Assembly: GCA_965140355.1 (NCBI GenBank)
Contig: OZ223194.1
Location: 124,001 to 188,000, forward strand
Direction of reading: 5' to 3'
DNA: 64,000 bases
From: Acetobacterium sp965140355
Lineage (GTDB): Bacteria; Bacillota; Clostridia; Eubacteriales; Eubacteriaceae
Part shown: piece after piece, positions 8,570 to 17,328 of the stretch
How positions within the stretch are numbered: position 1 is the first letter of the stretch
Layout of the letters: each line of letters begins with the position of its first letter
Made by a program: the position numbers and the translations under genes
Notes under the pieces: model-generated
The model's database searches: none
What the model was told of the DNA's origin: nothing
Seen by the model: the letters and a program-made list of their open reading frames with translations, nothing else

Positions 8570-10405
8570 CTAGCCGTCATTGCGAAAATACTCAAACACC
8601 GCTTTTGCCGTTTTCACCTGCATCCCCGGCACCGCCATTAATTCGTCAAGCTCGGCTTTTTTTATTTTGTCAATTTGCCCAAAATGTGCCATCAGGGCCG
8701 CCCGACGTTTTTTTCCAACGCCCGGAATTTCTTCCAGTTGCGAAACCAACATTTCTTTTTTTCTTAAAATCTGATGATACCCTAAGGTATAGCGATGAAC
8801 CTCTTCTGAAATTTCGAATAAAAAAACGCCTAACGGTGTTGCTTTTTGAATAGGATATTCCGAACCTTGATAAAAGAGGCCCCGCAATCGGTGGTGATCA
8901 TCTTTAACCAGACCACAAATTTTAATGTCAACCGGATACAATGACACAATACTTTCGACCGCATGGACATGTCCCAGTCCCCCATCAATCATCATGATCT
9001 CCGGAAGCGGTAAAAAATGATTGCCCTCCTGATTTTTCATCGCCCGTTCCATCCGTCTGAAGACCATTTCCTGCATACTGGCATAGTCATTTTGTCCTTC
9101 AATCGACTTGATTTTAAAACGCCGACCGGCTTTTCGATTCAGTTTTCCATCGTCAAAAACAACCATCCCGCCAACGTTATTGGTGCCACTAATATTGGAA
9201 ATATCATAAGCCTCAATTCGTGCTGGTCGTTTTTCCAGACCTAACAGTTCCTGCAGTCCATCCAGACGACTGCGGGAACGAATTTCTTTTTCTCTTTTTT
9301 CGAGTAATCGCTGTTTTAATGCCAAATCAGCATTTTCTGTTACCATTTCCAGCATTTTTATTTTTTGACCACGTTGAGGGAATAATACCTGAATTTTTTT
9401 TCCGCCCAAGTCACTAAGCCACGCTTCAATTACTTTCCCGTCTTCCAGATGCTCTTTTAAAACAATCTCTCGGGGAATAAATCCACATCTGGCATAATAT
9501 TGTTTAACAAAGCTTTCCAATACTTCCTGTTCGCTGACATCGCCAAGTTCTTCCAGAAAAAAATGATCGCGCCCCATCAATTTCCCTTCTCGTACATGAA
9601 AAACCTGAACGCACCCTAAATCATCGTGTTTCGCTAAACCAATAAAATCCTGATCTTGTTTTGTACTGGAACTGATTTTCTGTTTTTCAACGATATGTTC
9701 AATTCCCGCAATCTGGTCACGATACCTTGCAGCTTCTTCGTAATTCTGATTTTTCGCCGCTACCGTCATTTGGTTTTTTAGATCTTTAATTAAATCCGTA
9801 TGCCGACCATTCAGAATATCTAAAATAGACTGAATATCCTCGGCATATTTCACTTTTGAGACGTTCCCTTGACAGGGTGCCTGACATTGACCAATGTGAT
9901 AATTCAAGCAGGGCCGACCATTTTTTTGACCATAAAAAACCGGCCGATTACATGTTTTCAACGGATAAATCTTCAGGATCGCTTCAATTGTGTTTTTGAC
10001 CGCATAGCTGCTGGTAAAAGGGCCAAAATATTTTCCGCCATCTTTTTTATATTCGCGTGTCATTAAAATTCGGGGATATTCTTCATTAATCGTCAAACGA
10101 ATCCATGGATAACTTTTATCATCCTTAAGCAAGATGTTATAGCGGGGATGATGCGTTTTTATCAGATTACACTCTAAAATCAAGGCTTCCATTTCAGAAT
10201 CAGTGACAATCGTTTCAATCGTTTCGATGTGAGAAACCAATACGATTGTTTTAGCGGTCAGCTGACTGGGCGAATGAAAATATTGGCGAACCCGATTTCG
10301 CAGATTGATGGCCTTGCCAACATAAATAATTTCTTCCTGATTATTCCTCATGATGTAAACACCTGAGTTTTGAGGCAAATCTTTTAATTTATCTTTATCA
10401 TACAT
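8570..10405 (-). CDS. uvrC: excinuclease ABC subunit C
   Basis: Nuclease of nucleotide excision repair that cuts on both sides of a lesion marked by UvrAB. The 611 residues show the GIY-YIG domain (SGVYIMRNN..IIYVGKAINLRNRV, residues ~15-40) for the 3' cut. A UVR helix pair follows near 200-235. The RNase H-like domain with YDISNISG..VGGMVVFDDG makes the 5' cut. Helix-hairpin-helix repeats with IPGVGKKR and VPGM end the protein. First gene of the uvrC-hprK-PHP-degV-prfA run. uvrA and uvrB are encoded together elsewhere in the window, as is usual in Clostridia. Confidence 0.97.
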   Translation of the reverse strand: MYDKDKLKDLPQNSGVYIMRNNQEEIIYVGKAINLRNRVRQYFHSPSQLTAKTIVLVSHIETIETIVTDSEMEALILECNLIKTHHPRYNILLKDDKSYPWIRLTINEEYPRILMTREYKKDGGKYFGPFTSSYAVKNTIEAILKIYPLKTCNRPVFYGQKNGRPCLNYHIGQCQAPCQGNVSKVKYAEDIQSILDILNGRHTDLIKDLKNQMTVAAKNQNYEEAARYRDQIAGIEHIVEKQKISSSTKQDQDFIGLAKHDDLGCVQVFHVREGKLMGRDHFFLEELGDVSEQEVLESFVKQYYARCGFIPREIVLKEHLEDGKVIEAWLSDLGGKKIQVLFPQRGQKIKMLEMVTENADLALKQRLLEKREKEIRSRSRLDGLQELLGLEKRPARIEAYDISNISGTNNVGGMVVFDDGKLNRKAGRRFKIKSIEGQNDYASMQEMVFRRMERAMKNQEGNHFLPLPEIMMIDGGLGHVHAVESIVSLYPVDIKICGLVKDDHHRLRGLFYQGSEYPIQKATPLGVFLFEISEEVHRYTLGYHQILRKKEMLVSQLEEIPGVGKKRRAALMAHFGQIDKIKKAELDELMAVPGMQVKTAKAVFEYFRNDG

Positions 10406-10442
10406 TTTGCTTAACCTTAAATAAATATTTTTTTGAATTTTT

Positions 10443-10473
10443 TTGTTTATTTACACCTTAAATTTGGTATAAT
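10443..10473 (+). promoter_or_regulatory. promoter for the 82-aa gene
   Basis: Extended -10 TGGTATAAT (TATAAT at 10468-10473) with a weak TTGTTT 19 bases further upstream. It is 50 bases from the start codon. Confidence 0.55.
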
Positions 10474-10523
10474 AACAGTACTTTTTAAACATCAAAATAT
10501 CATATCAGAAAGGAAGTGTTACC

Positions 10524-10772
10524 ATGTTTGAAAAAATTTCCATCGACGGCCTCAACACCTTAGTTTCTTTCGGCAATTTCGAAGTAAAAATCGTTCCTAA
10601 AATTTACGGTGGTTTTACCCTGACAAAATCAATTAAAGACAATCCTTTTAAAATTATTGAAATACGTGAGATAAGACTTCCGATTTCAGAAAAGGAAGTT
10701 TTAAAGGAAGCTAAAGAGCTTTTAAAACGTAAATATGAGTCTATTGATTTTAATAGTTATTGTACCACATAA
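10524..10772 (+). CDS. hypothetical protein, 82 aa
   Basis: I do not recognise this protein. It has a good ribosome site (AAAGGAAGTG, seven bases before ATG) and an extended -10 promoter just upstream, so I think it is real. The sequence is soluble and basic, with a beta-rich first half (alternating hydrophobics around LVSFGNFEVKIVPKIYGG) and a charged helix near the end (EKEVLKEAKELLKRKYE). It has no signal peptide, membrane segment or cysteine pair. It stands between divergent uvrC and the cold-shock gene. A toxin, antitoxin or regulatory role cannot be judged from what is visible. Confidence 0.65.
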   Translation: MFEKISIDGLNTLVSFGNFEVKIVPKIYGGFTLTKSIKDNPFKIIEIREIRLPISEKEVLKEAKELLKRKYESIDFNSYCTT

Positions 10773-10934
10773 ATCTTGATTTCAGCTTTTTTTGATCCAT
10801 CTCAGCCATTTTGTGACTTGAGGTGGATTAATTTATTTTTTAGCAATTGTTATAGTAATAATTATTAACGCGCCGACAACCCTATTTATCATTATTTTAG
10901 TTTCTTAAACAAAACAAAGTGTCACTAAAATAAT

Positions 10935-10963
10935 TTGACTTATTCGCTTACTCAGTGTATACT
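10935..10963 (+). promoter_or_regulatory. promoter for the cold-shock gene
   Basis: TTGACT at 10935-10940, 17-base spacer, TATACT at 10958-10963. Transcription from about 10970 gives a leader of roughly 130 bases. Between 10773 and 10934 I see no other feature. Confidence 0.72.
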
Positions 10964-10994
10964 TATAAGTGAATTAGAGTGTATTTATTGATTT

Positions 10995-11055
10995 CACATA
11001 TTTTTGCAAGTCATTTTTACGGTTTAAATGATTTGCAAAAATATGTGTTTTTTTA
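10995..11055 (+). promoter_or_regulatory. terminator-like hairpin inside the cold-shock leader
   Basis: Nineteen-base arms at 10995-11013 and 11029-11047 pair fully (one G-U), with a 15-base loop and then TTTTTTTATTTT. It lies after the cold-shock promoter and 40 bases before the ribosome site. It is therefore in the transcript's own leader and looks like an attenuator or temperature-sensitive switch. It is AU-rich, so it would be weaker when warm. Confidence 0.6.
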
Positions 11056-11098
11056 TTTTGCATCACAATTTATCAATAATATTTAGGAGGTACTTAAA

Positions 11099-11299
11099 AT
11101 GAATAATGGTACAGTGAAATGGTTTAACGAGGAAAAAGGATTTGGTTTTATTTCTGTAGATGGTGGCGAAGATGTATTTGTGCATTTTTCTGCAATTATT
11201 GCTGACGGACGTAAAAACCTTGTCGAAGGACAACGCGTAACTTTTGATACCGAAAAAACTGATCGTGGCTTACAAGCTACCAATGTTTTTATCGCTTAG
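11099..11299 (+). CDS. cold-shock protein (CspA family)
   Basis: Single cold-shock domain of 66 residues, an RNA/ssDNA chaperone that keeps mRNA unfolded. The RNP1 motif GFGFISV (residues 14-20) and RNP2 motif VFVHFS (26-31) are intact. The GTVKWFNEEKGFGF opening is standard. GGAGG precedes the ATG. The long structured leader is typical of regulated csp genes, but here the leader holds a hairpin plus U-tract resembling a full terminator. A strong terminator follows at 11314. Single gene unit. Confidence 0.95.
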   Translation: MNNGTVKWFNEEKGFGFISVDGGEDVFVHFSAIIADGRKNLVEGQRVTFDTEKTDRGLQATNVFIA

Positions 11300-11313
11300 T
11301 TAACTTAAATTTT

Positions 11314-11346
11314 AAACCCCATCAACAATTGTTGATGGGGTTTTTT
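11314..11346. terminator. terminator shared by csp and the feo operon
   Basis: AAACCCCATCAACAA / TTGTTGATGGGGTTT perfect arms, with T-run on the plus strand (11341-11346) and T-rich sequence on the minus strand. It separates the convergent csp gene and feo operon. Confidence 0.85.
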
Positions 11347-11349
11347 ATC

Positions 11350-11535
11350 TTAAAAATTGTTCTCTTTTTCTTCAGATGTTTTTACTGTTTCCTGACAACT
11401 GGGGCAACTTGCACAACTGCTTCCACCTTTACAGCCTTCACAAGAAAAATCTCCGGCTTTCATTTTCTTGATTTTCTTAAAAATAATATAACCGGCCGCA
11501 CCCAGTATTAATGCTGCTAAAATCCAGGTAATCAT
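11350..11535 (-). CDS. FeoB-associated Cys-rich membrane protein
   Basis: Sixty-one residues: one membrane helix at the start (ITWILAALILGAAGYIIF), a short basic stretch, then a cysteine cluster CEGCKGGSSCASCPSC. This matches the FeoB-associated Cys-rich family, found at the end of feo operons in Firmicutes and thought to help FeoB in ferrous iron uptake. Its mechanism is not established. It follows feoB directly on the same strand and ends at the shared terminator. Confidence 0.88.
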   Translation of the reverse strand: MITWILAALILGAAGYIIFKKIKKMKAGDFSCEGCKGGSSCASCPSCQETVKTSEEKENNF

Positions 11536-11571
11536 TTTTTAACCTTCTTTCCCTATTCTAATTCTGATTGA

Positions 11572-13594
11572 TTAAACAAAAATCCGACTTCCAATCTGAA
11601 AAATAATAAATGAAACAGCATAAGCCAAACCAATCTGATATAATAATGCAAAAATAAAATCCCGCCAGTTACCTAACTCTTTTTTCATCGTCGCAATCGC
11701 GGCCATACAAGGTGATGCCAACAATACAAAAATAACAAAACTATAGGCCGATACCGGTGTAAAAATTTGACTGATCGCCATCGTGAAACCACCGGTCTGG
11801 CCAGCCAGTAATACACTCATGGTGCTGATGATCATCTCTTTAGCTGCAATTCCAGTGAGTAACGCTACCGAAGCGACCCAATTACCAAAACCTAATGGCC
11901 CAAAAATTGGTGCTATCAATTTTCCGAACATTGCTAAGATACTTTCGTCCGGAGTCTGGACCATTTGAAACGTTAAGGTGAAATTTTGCAAAAACCAGAG
12001 CACTACCGATGCCGCAAAAATTATTGTACCAGCCCGAACAATAAATTCTTTGATCCTGACCCAAACCTGAGTCGCGGTATTTTTAAGTTTCGGCATTCGC
12101 AGTGGTGGAATTTCCAATAAATAGCCTGAATCAGCCCCTTTAAACCAGGTTTTCGAAAGAATAAACCCAGAAGAAAAAACCACCAATAAACTGATTAAAT
12201 ACAATGAAAACACCAGCAGCGTTTGATAACTTGTAAAAAACACCGAAGCCATTAAGACATAAATGGGCATTTTAGCACCACACGAGATAAACGGTGTTAA
12301 TACCGCTGTCAATTTGCGTTCGCGCTCATTTTCCAGTGTCCGCGTGGCCATGATTCCGGGAACTGAGCATCCTAAACCAACTACCATCGGAATAAACGAT
12401 TTACCCGACAAACCAAAATGTCGAAATATTCGATCCATAATAAAAGCCACTCGTGCCATGTAACCACTATCTTCCAGAATCGAGATGAACACAAACAACA
12501 CCATTAACTGCGGGACAAAAGTCAACACTGCCCCAACCCCTGTGATGATCCCATCATTGATTAAGGCAATAATCCAACCATTAGCCCCCAGATTAGTCAG
12601 TCCGGTTGCGACCCCAACAATCAACACATCATTGATAAACCATTCAATCGCCCCGATCGTCAATTCACCGACCAAAGTAATTGAGACATAATAAATAACA
12701 AACATAAAGAAAAAGAAAATCGGTAAGGCCGCATAACGGTTCATTAAGACCTTATCAAGCTTATCTTGAAATTGCCAAGCATTATCATTTGTTTTTTTTT
12801 GTGGCTTTACTAATCCCATCAGTGATAAAACGATATCGATAATCGGCAATGGTACTATCGACATCATGATTCGTCAACGCTTCTATTTTTCTTCGTACCG
12901 CTGAGATGTCATTCATTAAATCAACATTGTCATGAATCTTTAAAAGCACCTCATCATCTTTTTCAATTAGCTTGATGGTTCGAAATAATTTCGGGTATTC
13001 AGGTAACACCTGCGGATATCGGTCTTGAATTAAGTGATCAAACTCAGTCAATAATGATGTCATTTCGTCGGGAAATATCTGCGGATAAGCTGAGTGATGT
13101 TCATCAACTAACACCTTTTCTACCAGTTCGATGAGCTCATCAATTCCAGTTTCTTTTTGCGCTGATATTTCAATAAAGGGGTAACCGAACACTTTCTCCA
13201 TTTGATGAATATCAATTTCAACGCCAGTTTTTTTAACGACATCCATCATATTCAATGCTCCCACCATCGGACAATTCAGTTCCATCAACTGGGTGCTTAA
13301 ATAAAGATTTCGTTCAATGTTAGAGGCATCAATAATGTTAATAATTAGGTCTGGACGCTCTTCCAGTAAAAAATTTCGTGAAACAATTTCATCCATCGAA
13401 TAAGGTGCCAGCGAATAAATTCCCGGAAGATCTACTAAGGTAATCTCTTTCGTTGTATTTTTTAAACTGCCTTCTTTTTTCTCAACCGTTACTCCCGGCC
13501 AATTTCCCACATAAAGATTACTACCAGTAAGACAATTAAAAAGCGTCGTCTTTCCAGAATTGGGATTTCCCGCTAATGCGATCTTATATTTCAT
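11572..13594 (-). pseudogene. feoB: ferrous iron transporter B, frameshifted at an A9 tract
   Basis: FeoB is a membrane transporter for Fe(II) with a cytosolic G-protein domain. The first part (13594-12785) holds the G domain: GNPNSGKT (residues 9-16), DLPG and NMMD motifs, then the linker. The rest (to 11572) holds the Gate/core membrane domain, including GLGCSVPGIMATR and ISCGAKMPIY. The two lie in different frames and overlap. The G-domain frame stops just after a run of nine A (12792-12800, T on the plus strand). Removing one A joins them into a continuous protein of roughly 670 residues ending the linker as ATKKTNDNAW. There is no other damage, so this is probably a sequencing error, a phase-variable tract or a slippage site rather than decay. 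Confidence 0.88.
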
Positions 13595-13663
13595 TCTTAT
13601 TCCTCATTTCCATTTATGTCAAGTAAAATGCCAACAGTCCCATGAATCAATTGTAGAAACAAT

Positions 13664-13688
13664 GAAACCACCTTTATCAGGTGGTTTC
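13664..13688 (-). terminator. hairpin between feoA and feoB
   Basis: GAAACCACCTGATAAAGGTGGTTTC on the minus strand: ten-base arms and a 5-base loop, followed by a weak ATTGTTT. It may be a partial terminator or an mRNA processing structure within the operon. Confidence 0.5.
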
Positions 13689-13697
13689 AATTATTTA

Positions 13698-13922
13698 TTA
13701 CTGAACCATAAAAATGTTTTCGGCATCTTTTTTTCTGAGACTAAGTGAATATCCTCTTAAACGAACTTCAATGGGATCTCCAAATGGAGCCGTTTTGTTA
13801 ACTTGAACTTCCACTCCTGGGGTTACACCCATATCCATCAGTTTGCGTCGCATCAGTCCCTCAACAGCAATTGAACCCACACAAGCTTTTTGTCCCGGTT
13901 TTAAATCTTTTAAAGTACACAT
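13698..13922 (-). CDS. feoA: ferrous iron transport protein A
   Basis: Small SH3-like protein (74 aa) that partners with FeoB at the membrane. The family pattern is clear: LKPGQKACVGSI at the start, RRKLMDMGVTPGVEV in the middle, GDPIEVRLRGYSLSLRKKDAENI at the end. AGAAGGTG precedes the ATG. It is the first gene of feoA-feoB-FeoB-associated protein, behind a near-consensus promoter with a Fur-box-like dyad. Confidence 0.95.
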   Translation of the reverse strand: MCTLKDLKPGQKACVGSIAVEGLMRRKLMDMGVTPGVEVQVNKTAPFGDPIEVRLRGYSLSLRKKDAENIFMVQ

Positions 13923-13991
13923 TCGCTACACCTTCTATCCAAGTTATTCGTTTTTACAAACAAGATGTTTCTGACTATTTTTGTTAGTCTT

Positions 13992-14021
13992 ATTATACTT
14001 TAATTGAAAACCATTGTCAAT
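13992..14021 (-). promoter_or_regulatory. feo promoter with overlapping Fur-box-like dyad
   Basis: On the minus strand TTGACA (14015-14020), 17-base spacer, TATAAT (13992-13997): exact sigma-A consensus. The plus-strand dyad ATTGAAAACCATTGTCAAT (14003-14021) covers the -35 and spacer. Its core TGAAAACCATTGTCA matches the Fur 7-1-7 consensus at 11 of 14 positions. Fur repression in iron-rich conditions is the natural inference. Confidence 0.72.
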
Positions 14022-14071
14022 TAGATTGTTGATTCTTTTTTCTTATTAAGGTACTTTTAAACGTATTTAAA

Positions 14072-14095
14072 AGACCGCTGAAAATTCAGCGGTCT
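14072..14095 (-). terminator. terminator downstream of uvrA and the repeat pair
   Basis: AGACCGCTGAA / TTCAGCGGTCT arms; on the minus strand it is followed by TTTTAAAT. It would end transcripts that leave uvrA and pass through the two repeat modules. Confidence 0.7.
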
Positions 14096-14272
14096 CAGAC
14101 TGTCAAAAAGATAACGTCGTACCGACAATTGTTCGATCATGTTGTGTGCCTCAAGGCGAACAGTTGCAGCGAAAAGGCTGTCTTTAACCAAAGCTTTGCT
14201 TGCAACTGTCCGAATTGCGTGCGTGCAACAGATTAACCATTGATCGGTACGGTCGTTTATCGACAACCTCAG
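14096..14272 (-). repeat. palindromic 3'-UTR repeat, A-type module (copy 1)
   Basis: A ~177-base imperfect palindrome with conserved ends (minus strand AGGTTGTC ... GACAGTCTGA) and inner GTACCG/CGGTAC arms. About nine positions in ten match the copy at 25478-25653, including the central AAGCAAAGCTTTGG region. It lies between the uvrA stop and the terminator at 14072. The ORF that can be read through it is discussed among the rejected items. Confidence 0.75.
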
Positions 14273-14294
14273 GGCGCTGAAATTTCAGCGCTCT
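14271..14294. repeat. hairpin between the two repeat modules
   Basis: AGGGCGCTGAAA / TTTCAGCGCTCT, near-perfect arms without a loop gap or a long T-run. It resembles the terminator-like hairpins at 14072 and 25452 in its GCTGAAATTTCAGC core, and separates the A-type and B-type modules. Confidence 0.55.
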
Positions 14295-14446
14295 GAGATT
14301 AAAAACAAAGTACATTGCCGTACCGACACTTATTAATCAGGTTGTTTGCATCAGAGCGGACATGGCCTTGGCCTGTCCGATTCTGCAGCAAACAAACGAT
14401 TAATAAGTGTCGGTACGAGCTTCATCCTTAGAGTGCTGAAATTGCA
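14295..14446 (-). repeat. palindromic 3'-UTR repeat, B-type module (copy 1)
   Basis: Core hairpin 14320-14416: GTACCGACACTTATTAATC pairs with GATTAATAAGTGTCGGTAC. An inner stem TTGTTTGC/GCAAACAA and an apical CGGACA..GGCC/GGCC..TGTCCG follow. The copy at 61862-62005 is nearly the same in the opposite orientation, with paired changes in the apical stem. It begins about 14 bases past the uvrA stop codon. Confidence 0.75.
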
Positions 14447-14459
14447 GTCGTCGACAACT

Positions 14460-17267
14460 CTATTTCAACATTTTTTTTAAATATTGACCGGTATAGGATT
14501 CCGGCACCCTGGCGACTTCTTCTGGTGTTCCCATCGCAATAATCGTGCCGCCACCATCGCCGCCTTCCGGACCCAGGTCAATAATATGGTCGGCCACTTT
14601 AATGACATCCAACTGGTGTTCAATGACCACCACCGTGCTGCCGCTGTCGGCCAACCGTTGCAGAACCGTAATCAATTGATGAACATCAGCAATATGCAAT
14701 CCGGTCGTCGGTTCATCGAGAATATATAAGGTCTTCCCGGTGTTTATTTTACTTAATTCAGTTGCCAGTTTTATGCGTTGGGCTTCCCCACCGGATAACT
14801 GCGTTGACGGTTGCCCCAATCGAACATAGCTTAAGCCGACATCATAAAGAGTTTGAAGTTTCATTTTAATTTTAGGAATGTTACTAAAAAATTCCAAGGC
14901 TTCCTCTACTGTCATTTCAAGAACATCAGCAATATTTTTACCTTTATATTTCACTTCCAACGTTTCGCGATTATAACGTTTTCCGCCACACACCTCACAA
15001 GGAACGTAAACATCTGGCAAAAAATGCATTTCGATTTTAATAATCCCATCGCCACCGCATTTCTCACAACGGCCGCCCTTAACATTAAAACTAAATCGTC
15101 CTTTCAGGTACCCTCTGGCTTTAGCTTCAGGCGTTTTGGCAAAAAGATCACGGATTAGATCAAAAACACCGGTGTAGGTTGCCGGATTTGATCGTGGGGT
15201 TCGACCAATCGGCGACTGATCAATATCAATGACCTTATCCACTGCTTCGACACCCTCAATGCTGGTATATTTACCAGGTTTTCTCAAGCTGCGATAAAGC
15301 TTTTGGGCCAGCCCCCGAAATAATATTTCATTGACTAAGGTACTTTTTCCCGAACCAGATACGCCGGTCACACAAATCAGCTTTCCGATCGGAAAATTCA
15401 CATCAATATTTTTTAAGTTATTTTCTCGTGCTCCTTTAATTTTTAGATATTCACCATTCCCTGCCCGTCTTGTTTCAGGAATGGGAATGATTTTTCTCCC
15501 ACTCAGATATTGTCCAGTGATTGACTCTGGCACTGCTTTGATTTCTGCCAAGGTTCCCTGGGCGACAATCTCACCCCCATGAACCCCCGGACCGGGACCA
15601 ATATCAACGATATAATCGGCCTCTTCCATCGTTTCTTCATCATGTTCCACCACAATTAAGGTATTTCCTAAATCAGTTAAACGCCTTAAAGTTCCCAATA
15701 ATTTTTGGTTGTCACGTTGATGCAGTCCGATACTTGGTTCATCCAAAACATAAAGCACCCCGACTAAACCGGAACCAATTTGGGTCGCCAAGCGAATCCG
15801 CTGCGACTCACCTCCGGATAGCGTTCCAGAATTTCGCGACAACGTTAAATACTCAAGGCCGACATTCTGCAAAAAGTTTAACCGTGCATTAATTTCGACA
15901 AAAATTGCTTCCCCAATGATTGCTTCACGACTGGTTAATTCGATGGTTTTAAAAAACTCAATTAACCGACTGATCGACAAGTCCGTTAACTCAATGATAT
16001 TTTTATCATGCACCGTTACTGCCAAACTGGCGGGATTCAAGCGCTTACCTTTGCATTTGGGACAGGGGGTTTCCGACATATAGCGTTCAATCAGACTACG
16101 CATCCGTTCCGAAGTGGTTTCCCGATAACGCCGCTCCATATTTCTCACCAAGCCTTCAAAAGTTGATGAATAAGTTCCGGAAAACTTTCCTTCGTAGGCA
16201 ATCTCCAGAACGTCTTCACTGCCATAAAGAAGGGCATTTAAAAATTCATCACTCGCCTGACTGATTGGATCTTCCATCGAAAAATGATGTTTTTCAGCTA
16301 ACGCTTTTACCAGGTTAAAATAATATTTTGAGTCGCTTTTTAATCCGAAAAATTTAATCGCACCATTGGCAATCGATAAACTCTTGTCGGGAATAAGTGA
16401 ATCGGGATCGATTTCCTGGTGAAACCCCAAACCATTACAAGCAGGACACATGCCAAAAGGATTGTTAAACGAAAAAGTTCGCGGTTCCAAAACATCCATC
16501 GAGATACCGCAATCGACACAAGCCAATTTTTCACTAAAAAGCAACGATTCGCCGTCAATCACATCACAAATCACCAATCCGCCGGAAAGTTTCATCGCGG
16601 TTTCCAATGAATCGGATAATCTTTTCCCGAGATTTTCTTTAGCAACTAAACGATCTACCACCACCTCGATGGTATGTTTTTTATTTTTATCCAAATTAAT
16701 TTCATCGGTCACTTCCATCGCAGTTCCATCAACAATGATTCGGACAAAACCTTCCTTTTTAATGAAATCAAGGGTCTTTTTATGTTGCCCTTTTTCTTTT
16801 CGGATAACCGGTGCTAAAATCTGGAATTTCGTTTTTGGTGGCAACCCCATAATTACATCAACAATTTGATCAACCGTCTGCGATTCCACCACTTTACCAC
16901 ATTTGGGGCAATGCGGTATCCCGATTCTGGCATATAGCAACCGTAGATAATCATAAATTTCGGTGACTGTACCAACCGTTGAGCGGGGATTGCGATTCGT
17001 CGTTTTCTGATCAATGGATATTGCCGGTGATAAACCATCGATGCTTTCGACATTAGGTTTTTGGGTCTGACCCAAAAACTGTCGGGCATAGGATGATAAC
17101 GACTCGACATAACGTCGTTGTCCTTCGGCGTAAATGGTATCAAAGGCCAGGGATGATTTCCCTGACCCACTGAGTCCCGTAAAAACGACAAGTTGTTCTC
17201 GCGGTATTTTTAAATCAACATTTTTTAAATTATGTTCTTTTGCACCTTTTATTTCTAAGTATTTCAT
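14460..17267 (-). CDS. uvrA: excinuclease ABC subunit A
   Basis: Damage-recognition ATPase of nucleotide excision repair. With the start at 17267 (MKYLEIKGAKEHN) it is 935 aa, close to the usual 940; AGGAGT lies just upstream, while the longer ORF from 17315 lacks one. Two ABC ATPase halves are visible: Walker A GLSGSGKS near residue 31 and GVSGSGKS in the second half, each with an LSGGE signature. Zinc-finger cysteines CPKC, CVDC..CPAC and CEKCGG/CEVCGG are present. It follows uvrB by about 60 bases and is the last gene of the ftsE-to-uvrA run. Two palindromic repeats follow its stop codon. Confidence 0.98.
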   Translation of the reverse strand: MKYLEIKGAKEHNLKNVDLKIPREQLVVFTGLSGSGKSSLAFDTIYAEGQRRYVESLSSYARQFLGQTQKPNVESIDGLSPAISIDQKTTNRNPRSTVGTVTEIYDYLRLLYARIGIPHCPKCGKVVESQTVDQIVDVIMGLPPKTKFQILAPVIRKEKGQHKKTLDFIKKEGFVRIIVDGTAMEVTDEINLDKNKKHTIEVVVDRLVAKENLGKRLSDSLETAMKLSGGLVICDVIDGESLLFSEKLACVDCGISMDVLEPRTFSFNNPFGMCPACNGLGFHQEIDPDSLIPDKSLSIANGAIKFFGLKSDSKYYFNLVKALAEKHHFSMEDPISQASDEFLNALLYGSEDVLEIAYEGKFSGTYSSTFEGLVRNMERRYRETTSERMRSLIERYMSETPCPKCKGKRLNPASLAVTVHDKNIIELTDLSISRLIEFFKTIELTSREAIIGEAIFVEINARLNFLQNVGLEYLTLSRNSGTLSGGESQRIRLATQIGSGLVGVLYVLDEPSIGLHQRDNQKLLGTLRRLTDLGNTLIVVEHDEETMEEADYIVDIGPGPGVHGGEIVAQGTLAEIKAVPESITGQYLSGRKIIPIPETRRAGNGEYLKIKGARENNLKNIDVNFPIGKLICVTGVSGSGKSTLVNEILFRGLAQKLYRSLRKPGKYTSIEGVEAVDKVIDIDQSPIGRTPRSNPATYTGVFDLIRDLFAKTPEAKARGYLKGRFSFNVKGGRCEKCGGDGIIKIEMHFLPDVYVPCEVCGGKRYNRETLEVKYKGKNIADVLEMTVEEALEFFSNIPKIKMKLQTLYDVGLSYVRLGQPSTQLSGGEAQRIKLATELSKINTGKTLYILDEPTTGLHIADVHQLITVLQRLADSGSTVVVIEHQLDVIKVADHIIDLGPEGGDGGGTIIAMGTPEEVARVPESYTGQYLKKMLK

Positions 17268-17328
17268 ATTACTCCTTATATTATGAATGGTAATCGCTGA
17301 ATTTTTGCATACCACTGCTAATCGCTTT

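Noticed and set aside
14057..14266. A 69-codon minus-strand ORF with a similar ORF (67 codons) at 25442-25645
   Set aside because: Both run through the A-type palindromic repeat, and their peptide similarity follows from the DNA repeat. Neither has a ribosome site, and both extend into adjoining terminators. Not counted as genes.
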